DNA of 14,890 nucleotides from Baffinella frigidus (GCA_026770585.1 MU646546.1:366440-381329); one strand, 5' to 3'; positions 6,956-13,369 are shown, counted from the first letter of the stretch. Notes: a model not told the origin generated them from the letters alone. Numbers and translations: made by a program.

Positions 6956-7149
6956 GGTAGGCTCGTACACCCTAATACATCACCACCCTGGAGCTGACCA
7001 GGGGTTAAATCGTTGAATAACCCTCGATCACAAAAGTTGACAGGTGTGTACTACTACAACACTTTTTCGACCTTTTTGTACCAGAAATGATTCACCACGA
7101 CCGGTCGGATCCCGACCAGTTTCTGGGCAACGTGGTCTTAAGTTGCCAA

Positions 7150-7300
7150 ATATATCCTAGGGTCCACTCTTGACCGGTGTGTTCTGTGAAAAGGTGTACG
7201 AAGGCAACACCGCGGCGCACACGCAAGGCGTGGCTGTCGGGGACTTCCTGCTCTCGATCGATGGCGTCGACTGCTCAACGTCTGCCCCCTCCTCCAGGAA
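7150..7300 (+). pseudogene. PDZ domain fragment, best-preserved unit
   Basis: One frame reads GVFCEKVYEGNTAAHTQGVA followed directly by VGDFLLSIDGVDCS. The GD-LLSIDGVD stretch is typical of the second half of a PDZ domain, a peptide-binding module. The carboxylate-binding loop that should lie upstream is not recognisable. Downstream the frame runs into the foldback element at about 7325 and ends at a TAG at 7443-7445. It is probably one exon of a PDZ-containing gene or a relic of one. Confidence 0.5.
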
Positions 7301-7324
7301 CTCCAGGAAGATATATAGGAAGAG

Positions 7325-7490
7325 ATATATCCATCCGGGAACATGTTTAATTTTAAAGAAAATGACCTATCAAACCGGATTCTGGCCCTCATTAAATTTA
7401 CTGAGGGCCCTAATTAACCTTCGTCCAACTCTTATGAACAAATAGGGAATCGTTTTCTTTTAAATTAAACATGTCCCCGGATTAATATGA
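7325..7490. mobile_element. ~165 bp foldback element interrupting the PDZ fragment
   Basis: The left arm (about 7331-7370, containing GAACATGTTTAATTTTAAAG) is complementary to the right arm (about 7442-7484, containing CTTTTAAATTAAACATGTCC). The interior holds a second hairpin, GGCCCTC-...-GAGGGCC (7384-7409). Tips are AT-rich and the exact ends are unclear, so no target duplication can be assigned. No protein of its own. Confidence 0.7.
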
Positions 7491-7650
7491 TAGAAGGGAC
7501 TAAGACGAAAAGAGGCTTTAAAATTATTTCCTCTCCAGATTCCCCAGCGCTGCCGACCTCTGCGGTCTGATGTTAACCACCTCGACGATGGTGGAAATCT
7601 GGCGCCCTGTGCACGCAAGAGGTTCCGCTTGTAGAAGGTGTGGTTTCATA

Positions 7651-7808
7651 GGGCAACGTCCTGAAAACCGGACAGTTAAGCCTACGGTATCGCCTACGGT
7701 AGGCCGTAGGGGCCAGGGGGGTCCTACGAAACATTAGGTCCTAGGAGCCCTACGGCCTACCGTAGGCAATACCGTAGGCTTAACTACCCGGTTTTCAGGA
7801 CGTTACCC
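7651..7808. mobile_element. 158 bp foldback element with long arms
   Basis: Arms of 61 bp (7651-7711 and 7748-7808) begin GGGCAACGTCCTGAAAACCG and end with its near complement CGGTTTTCAGGACGTTACCC. The left flank is TA and the right flank TG, a likely decayed TA. The arms contain repeated CCTACGGTA motifs, also common in the cores of the other elements here. Confidence 0.8.
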
Positions 7809-7885
7809 TGTTAAGTTGCTCCGTCCAGCTTTCCTCTCCCCCCTTTGGCGGAGAGGTCACTCGTCAACGGTTCCCCTTCGTCGCA

Positions 7886-8029
7886 GTACGCCTCCCACCA
7901 GCCACCAGAAGCGAACCAACGCAAACGTTGATTTCCCCTTCAGACTAAACCCTCAGGGTTTAGTCTGCAGGGGAAATCAACTTTTTCCATTCTTCGATTT
8001 GGTTCTCTTCTGGTGGTTGGTGGTCGTAC
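7886..8029. repeat. palindrome inside a palindrome
   Basis: The inner arms (7927-7953 and 7955-7981; 26 of 27 bases paired, one-base loop) contain CAGACTAAACCCT. The outer arms (7895-7919 and 7999-8023; 23 of 25 paired) contain CCACCAGCCACCAGAAGCGA. Unpaired spacers of 7 and 17 bases separate them. The asymmetry suggests an inner foldback inserted near the centre of an older one. Confidence 0.75.
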
Positions 8030-9100
8030 AGGGTACACACGATACCGCATTTGACTAGGGTAGACCCTAGGACTTCTGCAAGCCACGCCATGTCACAAGT
8101 GGGAATTTCACACGCAACGTTTCGCGCTAAAAGTATTTCGTGGTACAATAAAACATTGTAGCGCCCACGAAGGGCTCCAATTCCCAACCACTTTTGGCGT
8201 GTTTCCCTTGTGATAATCAACTTTACCCGTAGATGGTGTAGCAAAATGAAAATCCGACTTGTGACCTGGCGCGGAAACGCCGTCCTCAACGCGCACCGTC
8301 CACTCGAGGCTAGAATTGTGACTTTTTTAAAAGTTTCAACTTTACAAGTCCTTTACAAGTGAATGTATGTGTGAAACAAATTACGCAGACAGTCTATTTC
8401 CGGCGTTGTTCCCGTATATACGGGAGCAACGTGGTATATACGGGAGCAACGTGACCAAGCCTGCCCGTGACTGGTACTAAATTTAACATCCCCACATTTA
8501 AAATACCCCCTCATCCAGCCTCGAGTGGGTAGTCCATTACCGTAAGCGGATTTCCTTGCAATCGCGAGAAGTGTCCCGGTCACAAACAAAAATTTCAGAT
8601 ACAAATCTGATTTGATTTTGTACTTGGGGTTCCTCTTGCAAGAGCGCTGCGCACCGAGACAAAAGTCGAGAGTGGGACGTCTCAAAGCAAAAGTGGAACC
8701 TCCGTTAACTTCAGGTAACAGTGTGGATTTCGGTTCAAGGTAGAAGCCCAGACGTGGACAGGACCAGGATCTGTGTCTCAGCGGGGTCACTGCGCCCACT
8801 CATTTAGTACCGCGAAACGAAACGTGGCGTTCTGAAACCCCCACTTGTGGGTCCGCTCAAAAAACTTCGAGGCACGGCAGCCCCGGATATCCGGTGTAAT
8901 GTGGCCACCAAATGCTGACTTTTGGCGTGTTTCCCAAGAAACAATCCACTTATTAACTTTAGAATGTTGCTCGAGGCGTTTTGAGTAGGTCCTTACGGAT
9001 GGCTTATCGTAGGTTCCTATGGATTATCCACTGATGGGTTGGGTTATGGAGAAATTCCTCGGTAGTCTGCTGCGTGGATACATGACGCCCTGCGGGCCCA
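8030..9100. other. about 1 kb without a supported gene
   Basis: Long minus-strand frames exist (7960-8289 and 8353-8799), but the first begins inside the foldback at 7886-8029 and neither shows recognisable domains or splice signals. Visible structure: a 20 bp exact tandem repeat at 8414-8453 and two copies of the CTTTTGGCGTGTTTCCC motif (8191-8207 and 8919-8935). A 12 bp palindrome, CCGGATATCCGG, lies at 8883-8894. Confidence 0.45.
8411..8453 (+). repeat. 20 bp exact tandem duplication with a palindrome
   Basis: GTATATACGGGAGCAACGTG occurs at 8414-8433 and again at 8434-8453 without a mismatch. CCCGTATATACGGG (8411-8424) is a perfect 14 bp palindrome overlapping the first unit. Confidence 0.85.
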
Positions 9101-9127
9101 CCCACCTTTTATCTCTGCCTCACTCAG

Positions 9128-9368
9128 GTTGACCGACTTTTCTCAAGTTGGCATGCTGGGTGTGCGGCTCATATCCGTTATTCACGAAGTCCACGGCGTG
9201 GGCAGGGCGGGGCTGCCAGACATTGGGCGGCTGATGACAGACGTGAACACGGACAAGGAGGTCTGCGAGATCGTCCTGCGCCGCCCGCCGGTGCCCCTCC
9301 CCTCCCGCCACCCACACAGTGGACTACGGACCTTTCATCAAAAGTCAACTTGCCCTGTGGATAGTTAA
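9128..9368 (+). CDS. PDZ-like exon candidate
   Basis: A pyrimidine-rich acceptor (ATCTCTGCCTCACTCAG) ends at 9127 and opens a frame reading LTDFSQVGMLGVRLISVIHE, then VHGVGRAGLPDIGRLM and TDKEVCEIVLRRPP. The layout of a G-rich start, GRAGL, G-L and a final charged beta-strand (EIVLRRPP) resembles the second half of a PDZ domain, a peptide-binding fold. The frame continues to a TAA at 9366-9368, but the natural exon probably ends earlier. It lies downstream of the PDZ fragments at 6232-7300 and may belong to the same former gene. Similarity is weak, so a chance resemblance is possible. Confidence 0.35.
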
Positions 9369-9431
9369 CTTTAAGGATTTTATAATGCAAATTTGGTCAC
9401 GTTACCGCTAAATCTAGAATTCCCGAGACCA

Positions 9432-9461
9432 TCGAAGCCCACTGTGTGGACTGGGCTTCGA
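9432..9461. repeat. perfect hairpin
   Basis: TCGAAGCCCA (9432-9441) pairs without mismatch with TGGGCTTCGA (9452-9461) around a 10-base loop. Confidence 0.8.
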
Positions 9462-9468
9462 CGGAGCT

Positions 9469-9646
9469 TTGGAATCGAAATGTCGGTTAATGGGATGTCT
9501 GTGTGCCGAGCAGTTCTTGATTAGTATCACGAAGATACATGGTCCGATCTACGAAGCCCGCTGTGAATCACACGAGGCTACCCATGCTAACAGAATAAAT
9601 GGACGTGTCAGGGTTTTGTGGGAAAGCCTGAACGGAAAGCGTGCAG
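9469..9646 (+). CDS. exon candidate, unrecognised product
   Basis: The frame encodes AEQFLISITKIHGPIYEARC and ends with RVLWESLNGKRA at a consensus donor, GTGCAG-GTACGTGACC, at 9646/9647. Composition is protein-like and the frame is open from at least 9469; no acceptor is obvious upstream. I do not recognise it. It could be part of the same split gene as the exon at 9128. Confidence 0.3.
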
Positions 9647-9816
9647 GTACGTGACCAATTGCCGACTTTTGGCGTGTTCCTGGGCAATAATCCAATAATT
9701 GACTCAGGAATCTGTTCGCATAGATAGCCTCGTGTGGAAGTCCCCCGGCCGGGAACTCATCCTGCTTGGAAACGCGGAGCAGTAGAGCTATTCCGTTAGG
9801 GACTTGTCCGTTTTTC

Positions 9817-9844
9817 GACTTCGAGACTTCGAGACTTCAAGACT
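9817..9844 (+). repeat. 8 bp tandem repeat
   Basis: GACTTCGA occurs twice, followed by GACTTCAA and a partial GACT. Each unit contains TTCGA. Confidence 0.85.
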
Positions 9845-10005
9845 GCATGTGTACCATGAGAGTAGGGTGATGTTGCCCCCCCCTTCCACCGCGTGATGCG
9901 TTCTGTAACACTCCGAATTCCGTGGGTTTGTGGGTATCCAATAAAATTCATTTCTGGATGCGGGATGGCCCTCCCACGCAAGAGTGCTGACTGGCTTGCG
10001 AGAGA

Positions 10006-10026
10006 AATCGTCAGAATCTGACGATT
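10006..10026. repeat. 21 bp palindrome
   Basis: AATCGTCAGA and TCTGACGATT are perfect complements around a single A. An alternative pairing (CAGAATC with GATTCTG, 10012-10029) overlaps it. Confidence 0.8.
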
Positions 10027-10190
10027 CTGAAAATTCATAAGTGGACATTCTCCCCAGATAAAAATCGAAATTTCGGAAAGTTGGTACAAATCCCGTGTGA
10101 ACTTACTTGTTTCCCCAGGTTAGTCTTGCACTCTTGCGCGGTCGGTGGCGGGCAGGCATGAAAACGGCTTGGAGTTCTCGCGTGACTCCT

Positions 10191-10254
10191 TTTGACCGCT
10201 CTGAGATTTGACCGCTCTGAGATTTGACCGCTCTGAGATTTGACCGTTCTGAGA
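10191..10254 (+). repeat. 16 bp tandem repeat, four units, just upstream of an acceptor
   Basis: TTTGACCGCTCTGAGA is repeated four times with period 16; only the fourth unit has a change (GTTCT). It ends four bases before the acceptor-like AGAGCAG at 10258, so it is probably intronic. Confidence 0.9.
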
Positions 10255-10258
10255 GCAG

Positions 10259-10348
10259 GTGAAGGAGGGGCTCCCAGGGAAGGTCTACACTCTGAAGCTC
10301 CATCGCGAGTGGCTCACGAATCCCGAGTTCATCGCGGAACGTAACAAG
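10259..10348 (+). CDS. 30-codon exon, copy 1 of a triplicated exon end
   Basis: The exon candidate is bounded by GAGAGCAG (acceptor, ends 10258) and AACAAG-GTCCCA (donor). It encodes exactly 30 codons in phase 0 at both ends, starting VKEGLPGKVYTLKLHREWL and ending NPEFIAERNK. The second half (AATCCCGAGTTCATCG ... AACAAG) is repeated at 10441 and 10815. I do not recognise the protein. The segment after the donor resembles the left arm of the insertion at 10847-11002. Confidence 0.45.
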
Positions 10349-10440
10349 GTCCCAGCTCTGTCCCACTTAGATTTGGGCTCGCCCTTATTTTGCCCCCCCC
10401 CCGAAATTTCACAGGTAAATTTCATGGGGGGTCAAAACTC
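10349..10440. mobile_element. truncated copy of the AAGGT-flanked inverted-repeat element
   Basis: Beginning right after AACAAGGT, the sequence CCAGCTCTGTCCCACTTAGA, TTTGGGCTC, a C-run and TTTCACAGGTAAATTTC parallels the element at 10847 in order and spacing. The right arm is missing; the sequence jumps to the next AATCCCGAG repeat at 10441. It occupies the same position relative to the exon as the complete copy. Confidence 0.6.
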
Positions 10441-10488
10441 AATCCCGAGTTCATCGCAGAACGTAACAAGGTCTGCCTCCTGTTGTGA
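10441..10488 (+). pseudogene. exon end copy 2 with an uninterrupted AAGGT site
   Basis: The frame NPEFIAERNKVCLLL then a TGA reads straight through AACAAGGTCTGC, with no insertion at AAGGT (10468-10472). It shows what the joined exons look like and is the empty-site reference for the element at 10847. Confidence 0.55.
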
Positions 10489-10536
10489 GCAGTAGGTTTG
10501 GCGGGCCTTTGGACACGCCCAAAACTGCCCCACCCC

Positions 10537-10634
10537 TAAGAAACTGCCCCCCCCCTAGGACCACCGTAGGGTCCTAGGGGTAGCCTACTGTAGGGTCGTA
10601 GGGGGGGCGGTTTCTTGTGAGCGAGGTACCCCTG
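10537..10634. mobile_element. CAGGGG family element, left end truncated
   Basis: The copy starts at CTAAGAAACTGCC, lacking the left tip, and continues through the CACCGTAGGGTCCTAGGGG core to GTGAGCGAGGTACCCCTG (ends 10634). CA follows where TA is expected. Confidence 0.8.
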
Positions 10635-10656
10635 CATACCACAGATTTGGGCACGC

Positions 10657-10682
10657 CCGAACTGTGTGATCACACAGTTCGG
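10657..10682. repeat. 26 bp perfect palindrome
   Basis: CCGAACTGTGTGA and TCACACAGTTCGG are exact complements with no loop, centred on TGATCA. Such uninterrupted symmetry is uncommon outside the foldback elements. Confidence 0.85.
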
Positions 10683-10814
10683 AGAGTCCGCCAGAGAACC
10701 CGTGATAACTCTCCTGTAGCCGTTACGTTACCTTAATTGAGTAACTGCCGGATTTATCCAATTTTCCGAAATCCAAGGGCTCCAAGTGCACTGACGAGTC
10801 TCGGGGTGTTGGGT

Positions 10815-11021
10815 AATCCCGAGTTCATCGCCGAACGTAACAAGGTCTAGCTCTGTCCCACTTTGATTTGGGCTCCTCATCAATTCGCCCCCCCCCCCCC
10901 ATTTCACATGTGAATTTCCTGGGAGGGGGGGCAAAATTTGCATTGGAAATGGGGGGGGGGGGCGAATTGATGAGGAGCCCAAATCAAGTGGGACAGAGCT
11001 AGAAGGTCTGCTTCCTGTAGA
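10815..11021 (+). CDS. exon end copy 3, interrupted by an intron-like insertion
   Basis: AATCCCGAGTTCATCGCCGA ... AACAAG (10815-10844) encodes NPEFIAERNK. Translation straight on would stop at once (GTC-TAG). If 10845-11005 is removed as a GT-AG intron, the frame continues VCFL and ends at TAG, parallel to VCLLL-stop in the uninterrupted copy. The open frame is therefore restored only by splicing. Upstream exon sequence is not contiguous here, so this may be a fragment and not a working gene. Confidence 0.4.
10847..11002. mobile_element. 156 bp inverted-repeat element with AAGGT target duplication (candidate introner)
   Basis: Arms of about 57-59 bp (10847-10905 and 10946-11002) begin CTAGCTCTGTCCCACTTTGA and end with its complement through CAGAGCTAG; one base differs in length. 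AAGGT flanks both sides (10842-10846 and 11003-11007), while copy 2 of the exon has a single AAGGT. The left AAGGT supplies the donor (AAG-GT) and the right one the acceptor (AAG-GT), so the element plus one duplicate forms a precise 161 bp GT-AG intron. No protein is encoded; arms contain long C/G runs. Confidence 0.75.
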
Positions 11022-11388
11022 GCTGTCATTCACTGAAGTTGACCGACTGTGTTCACGCCGAAAGTTGACAGGGTTGTACCACAACTCGGTATCTCAATTT
11101 CCGGGCTTATCGGTTTGATGAGGGCGGGTGGACTGAGGTATAGGGGTACCTCGCTCATAAGAAACCGCCCACCTCCTAGGACAACCGTAGGGCCCTAGGC
11201 ATAGGGCTGCTGTAGGGTCCTTGGGGGTGGCGCTTTCTTATGAGCGAGGTACCCCTGTAGAGCTGTCATTCACTCGAGTTGACTGACTGTTTTCACGCCG
11301 TGTACCACACCTCGGTGATTCAACTCTAGGGCCGAAAGTTGAAAATCGTGGTACTGATCGTTTTGATGAGGGCGGGTGGACTAAGGTA
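11016..11388 (+). repeat. ~125 bp tandem duplication split by a mobile element
   Basis: The unit starts GTAGAGCTGTCATTCACT and ends GGGCGGGTGGACT(G/A)AGGTA. Copy 1 is 11016-11140 and copy 2 is 11257-11388. The element at 11141-11257 lies exactly at the junction. The two units differ by small internal insertions around TGTACCACA. No coding potential is evident. Confidence 0.8.
11141..11257. mobile_element. CAGGGG family element at the junction of two tandem units
   Basis: The tips are TAGGGGTACCTCGCTCATAA and TGAGCGAGGTACCCCTG, with TA on both sides (11139-11140 and 11258-11259). The core has ACCGTAGGGCCCTAGGCATA and TGTAGGGTCC. Confidence 0.9.
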
Positions 11389-11434
11389 GGGCTAGGAGGT
11401 CGACGCCCCATGCGCCTCTCACCTCCACTAGCCC
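11389..11434. repeat. hairpin
   Basis: GGGCTAGGAGGT (11389-11400) pairs with ACCTCCACTAGCCC (11421-11434) apart from a two-base bulge. It lies directly after the second tandem unit. Confidence 0.65.
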
Positions 11435-11443
11435 TTGCAGGTA

Positions 11444-11546
11444 GCTCAAATAGTGCCCTGGGGAATTTTCGATTTACCTTGGATCGGGGTCGGATCCGAC
11501 CCCGATCCAAGGTAAAATCGAAGACCTTTCAGGGCACTATTTGAGC
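11444..11546. mobile_element. 103 bp near-perfect palindrome
   Basis: The symmetry centre is GGATCC at 11492-11497. Arms run GCTCAAATAGTGCCCTG outward to CAGGGCACTATTTGAGC, and GATCGGGGTCGGATCCGACC lies at the middle. A few bases differ between arms (around AATTTTCGATT). The left flank is TA and the right flank CA. There is no loop, so it is a full foldback, like the other TA-flanked elements. Confidence 0.8.
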
Positions 11547-11548
11547 CA

Positions 11549-11664
11549 CTTGGGATGGCTGGTGGCTGGCCCGGAAGCAGCAGTCGCTGTCCCGCACTCG
11601 CGCCACCTCTCTAGAACCCCGCGCCGCCCTCTTGAGCCCCCTAACCTGTTCAGTCGCCACGCCT
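11549..11664. other. no feature seen
   Basis: Short GC-rich stretch without repeats or credible coding signals. Confidence 0.4.
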
Positions 11665-11842
11665 GTGTGGAGATCCTCGGCGTGCGAGCAATGTTTCGTT
11701 CTTTGCGTGCGGGCTACGAAGGGATTATTGGGGGCTGAGACACCTATAATCGGTTGGAATGTTCGTAGGAACAGCCCTATGTCCCTGCGGATTGCCTACC
11801 GTAGGGTCTTATGGGTTGTTCACGAAATCCTTTCTTAGTCCG
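11665..11842 (+). repeat. ~178 bp tandem unit, copy 1 (uninterrupted)
   Basis: The unit runs from GTGTGGAGATCCT through GGGCTACGAAGGGATTATTG, CACCTATAATCGGTTGG and GCGGATTGCCTACCGTAGGG to GAAATCCTTTCTTAGTCC. It is the reference form for the following copy. Part of it (TATGGGTTGTTCACG) has a weak parallel at about 9010-9050. Confidence 0.75.
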
Positions 11843-11937
11843 GTGTGGAGATCCTTTGTGTACGAGCAACGCTTTGTTCTTTGCGTGCGAAGCATGTCAA
11901 CGGGCTACGAAGGGATTATTGGGGGCTGAGCCACCTA

Positions 11938-12038
11938 TCCCTTAAGTGGCGAGTAGGCTCATACGCCCTACCGTAGGGCCCTAGGACCTGCCTAGGACAT
12001 CTTGGGGGTCGAATTCGACCCCCTCGCCACTTGAGGGA
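11938..12038. mobile_element. 101 bp TCCCTTAAG family element, copy 1
   Basis: TCCCTTAAGTGGCGAG (11938-11953) pairs with CTCGCCACTTGAGGGA (12023-12038). TA flanks both sides (11936-11937 and 12039-12040). The uninterrupted tandem unit has CACCTATAATCGG at this place. The interior has CCTACCGTAGGGCCCTAGG and an AATTCG-centred palindrome. Confidence 0.85.
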
Positions 12039-12093
12039 TAATCGGTTGGGATATGCGCAGGAACAACCCTATGACCCTGCGGATTGCCCGCCG

Positions 12094-12161
12094 GCAAGAG
12101 GTCCTAGGCAGGTCCTAGGGCCCTACGGTAGGGCGTATGAGCCTACTCGCCACTTAAGGGA
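12094..12161. mobile_element. 101 bp TCCCTTAAG family element, partial copy
   Basis: This partial copy lies in the inverted arm: only the body and the CGCCACTTAAGGGA tip are present; the other tip is missing. TA follows at 12162-12163. Confidence 0.75.
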
Positions 12162-12272
12162 TAGGTGGCTCAGCCCCCAACAATCCCTTGGTAGCCCGTG
12201 GACATGCTTCGCACGCAAAGAACAAAGCGTTGCTCGTACAGAGAGGCCTATGTCCCGCCGAATTGCCCGCCA

Positions 12273-12373
12273 TCCCTTAAGCGGCCATGCCCTCAAATTT
12301 GTGGGCCAAGAGGTCCTAGGCAGGTCCTAGGGCCCTACCGTAGGGCGTATGAGCCTACTGGCCACTTAAGGGA
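12273..12373. mobile_element. 101 bp TCCCTTAAG family element, copy 2
   Basis: TCCCTTAAGCGGCCA and TGGCCACTTAAGGGA form the tips; flanks are CA (12271-12272) and TA (12374-12375). The body matches copy 1 in reverse orientation, and the length is identical. Confidence 0.85.
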
Positions 12374-12459
12374 TAGGGTCTTGTGGATTATCCACTTGTG
12401 GGCTGTTGACGAAATCCTTTCTTAGTCCAGTGTGTGGTGATGGATCCCCCTTCTTCTCC

Positions 12460-12570
12460 TGTATCACTCTCGATACAGGTCCTAAATGAGGCCCTTGAGC
12501 CTTGAGTTGAGTGATACAAAAGTCTATGAGCCTTAAGAAATGGGCCCACCTCGGAAACGTGAGCTACGCC
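12460..12570 (+). repeat. direct repeat of 6464-6569, with intact hairpin
   Basis: The partner of the segment at 6464. TGTATCACTC (12460-12469) pairs with GAGTGATACA (12509-12518). The shared sequence continues to GGAAACGTGAGCTACGCC. Confidence 0.8.
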
Positions 12571-12696
12571 ATTTTAATAGTGACGCCCCCCAGGCTTACT
12601 TTTGTAAAGCAACTCGGTCTGGTACAAATCATAAAACAAAGATCACTTAAAACTGAAAAGGGCTCCAATTGCTTTTTTAACGAGGTCTCGTTTTAT

Positions 12697-12927
12697 GGCA
12701 GGCGCTGGAAGCCGAGGCAAAAATACCGGTAAAATTAGGTTGTAAATCCGATTTGTACTAGGCACGTCCGGTTTGTACCAGGAATGTTCTCCATGTCCGC
12801 ATTGAAAAGGCGTAAACGTGCAATTGTAAGGCCTTTTCCTGGTACAAACCGGACGTGCCCTACAATCTACTTTTACCCGTAGTACACTCAGTCCGGGCGC
12901 GGTGCGGCAGGCGCTGGAAGCCGAGGC
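12697..12927. repeat. foldback insert between two 22 bp direct repeats
   Basis: A 22 bp sequence containing CAGGCGCTGGAAGCCGAGG occurs at 12697-12718 and exactly again at 12906-12927. Between them is a foldback: 24 bp perfect arms (12761-12784 and 12836-12859, containing CGTCCGGTTTGTACCAGG) and a weaker outer pair (12727-12745 with about 12860-12880). The left arm contains an extra partial copy of CCGATTTGTACTAGG, which unbalances the hairpin. Confidence 0.7.
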
Positions 12928-12958
12928 CGTCGAGTTTCTCGAGAACTGGGAGCCATAA
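12893..12958 (+). CDS. possible terminal exon, unrecognised product
   Basis: An acceptor-like ACACTCAG ends at 12891. The frame then reads PGAVRQALEAEAVEFLENWE and P, followed by TAA at 12956-12958. The peptide is a plausible acidic amphipathic helix. An alternative acceptor is GCGGCAG at 12910. The same 22 bp around the second acceptor occurs at 12697, where the frame is cut by the foldback. The rest of the gene is not visible. Confidence 0.3.
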   Translation, partial: PGAVRQALEAEAVEFLENWEP

Positions 12959-13002
12959 CTGCCGAGCGAGAACAGAATAGTCCATTTAATGTAATCCATA
13001 GG

Positions 13003-13077
13003 CCCTACGGATCAAACCCGTAGGGACATAGGGGGGTTCCTACGGAAAAGCCGAGGTCGATTTTTGACCTTGGCTTT
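13003..13077. repeat. two hairpins
   Basis: CCCTACGG (13003-13010) pairs with CCGTAGGG (13018-13025). AAAAGCCGAGGTC pairs with GACCTTGGCTTTT (about 13046-13078, one mismatch, 7-base loop). Confidence 0.7.
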
Positions 13078-13248
13078 TAAACGAACCCCCAGTTGCCTCG
13101 ATAGCGGTGTCGCACCACAAGGAATAATGAAAATGGCTCAAATGCCAGCCAACGGCTCCAATGCCAGCCACGAAATGCCTGCCCCAAGGATCTCGCGTGG
13201 CCTCGGAACCTCGACATCCAAGAATCGGACAAGTCTTTCCGGACTCTA

Positions 13249-13369
13249 CAGGGGCACCTCGCTCATTAGAAACCGCCCCCCCCCCTAGGACCACCGTAGG
13301 GCCCTAGAGGTAGGCCTGCTGTAGAGTCGTAGGGGGGGGGGGCGGTTTCTTATGAGCGAGGTACCCCTG
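13249..13369. mobile_element. CAGGGG family element
   Basis: The tips are CAGGGGCACCTCGCTCATTA and ATGAGCGAGGTACCCCTG; flanks are TA (13247-13248) and CA (13370-13371). The core is ACCACCGTAGGGCCCTAGAG with long C and G runs. Confidence 0.9.

Larger units (their letters stand above)
8191..9720 (+). repeat. dispersed ACTTTTGGCGTGTT motif, three copies
   Basis: Copies lie at 8190-8207, 8918-8935 and 9665-9680. The second and third share more sequence: GACTTTTGGCGTGTTYC, then an AA(C/T)AATCCA block, with a CTCG stretch further on. They are the same orientation and seem to be remnants of a longer repeat whose ends I cannot place. Confidence 0.5.
11859..12240. repeat. ~145 bp inverted duplication
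   Basis: 11859-12002 and the reverse complement of 12091-12240 match almost completely through CGAGCAACGCTTTGTTCTTT, GGGGGCTGAGCCACCTATCC and GTAGGCTCATACGCCCTACC. A spacer of about 88 bp lies between. The arm pair spans both host sequence and mobile element, so it arose after the element inserted. Confidence 0.8.
11843..12433 (+). repeat. tandem unit copy 2, expanded by insertions and an internal inverted duplication
   Basis: The unit starts GTGTGGAGATCCTTTGTG and ends GAAATCCTTTCTTAGTCC like copy 1. It is stretched from about 178 to about 590 bp by a 101 bp element at 11938-12038, an inverted copy (12091-12240) of its own 11859-12002 segment, and a second 101 bp element at 12273-12373. Between these, pieces of copy 1 sequence reappear in order. 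Confidence 0.7.

Noticed and set aside
7960-8289. 109-codon minus-strand frame
   Set aside because: Its end lies inside the foldback at 7886-8029 and nothing recognisable is encoded. Some of the peptide looks plausible, but I could not support it.
8353-8799. 148-codon minus-strand frame
   Set aside because: No domain, no splice context and unremarkable composition. It crosses the exact 20 bp tandem repeat at 8414-8453, which a real coding frame would be unlikely to tolerate without notice.
10191-10254. CRISPR-like array
   Set aside because: The 16 bp units are directly adjacent with no spacers. It is a simple tandem repeat in a probable intron.
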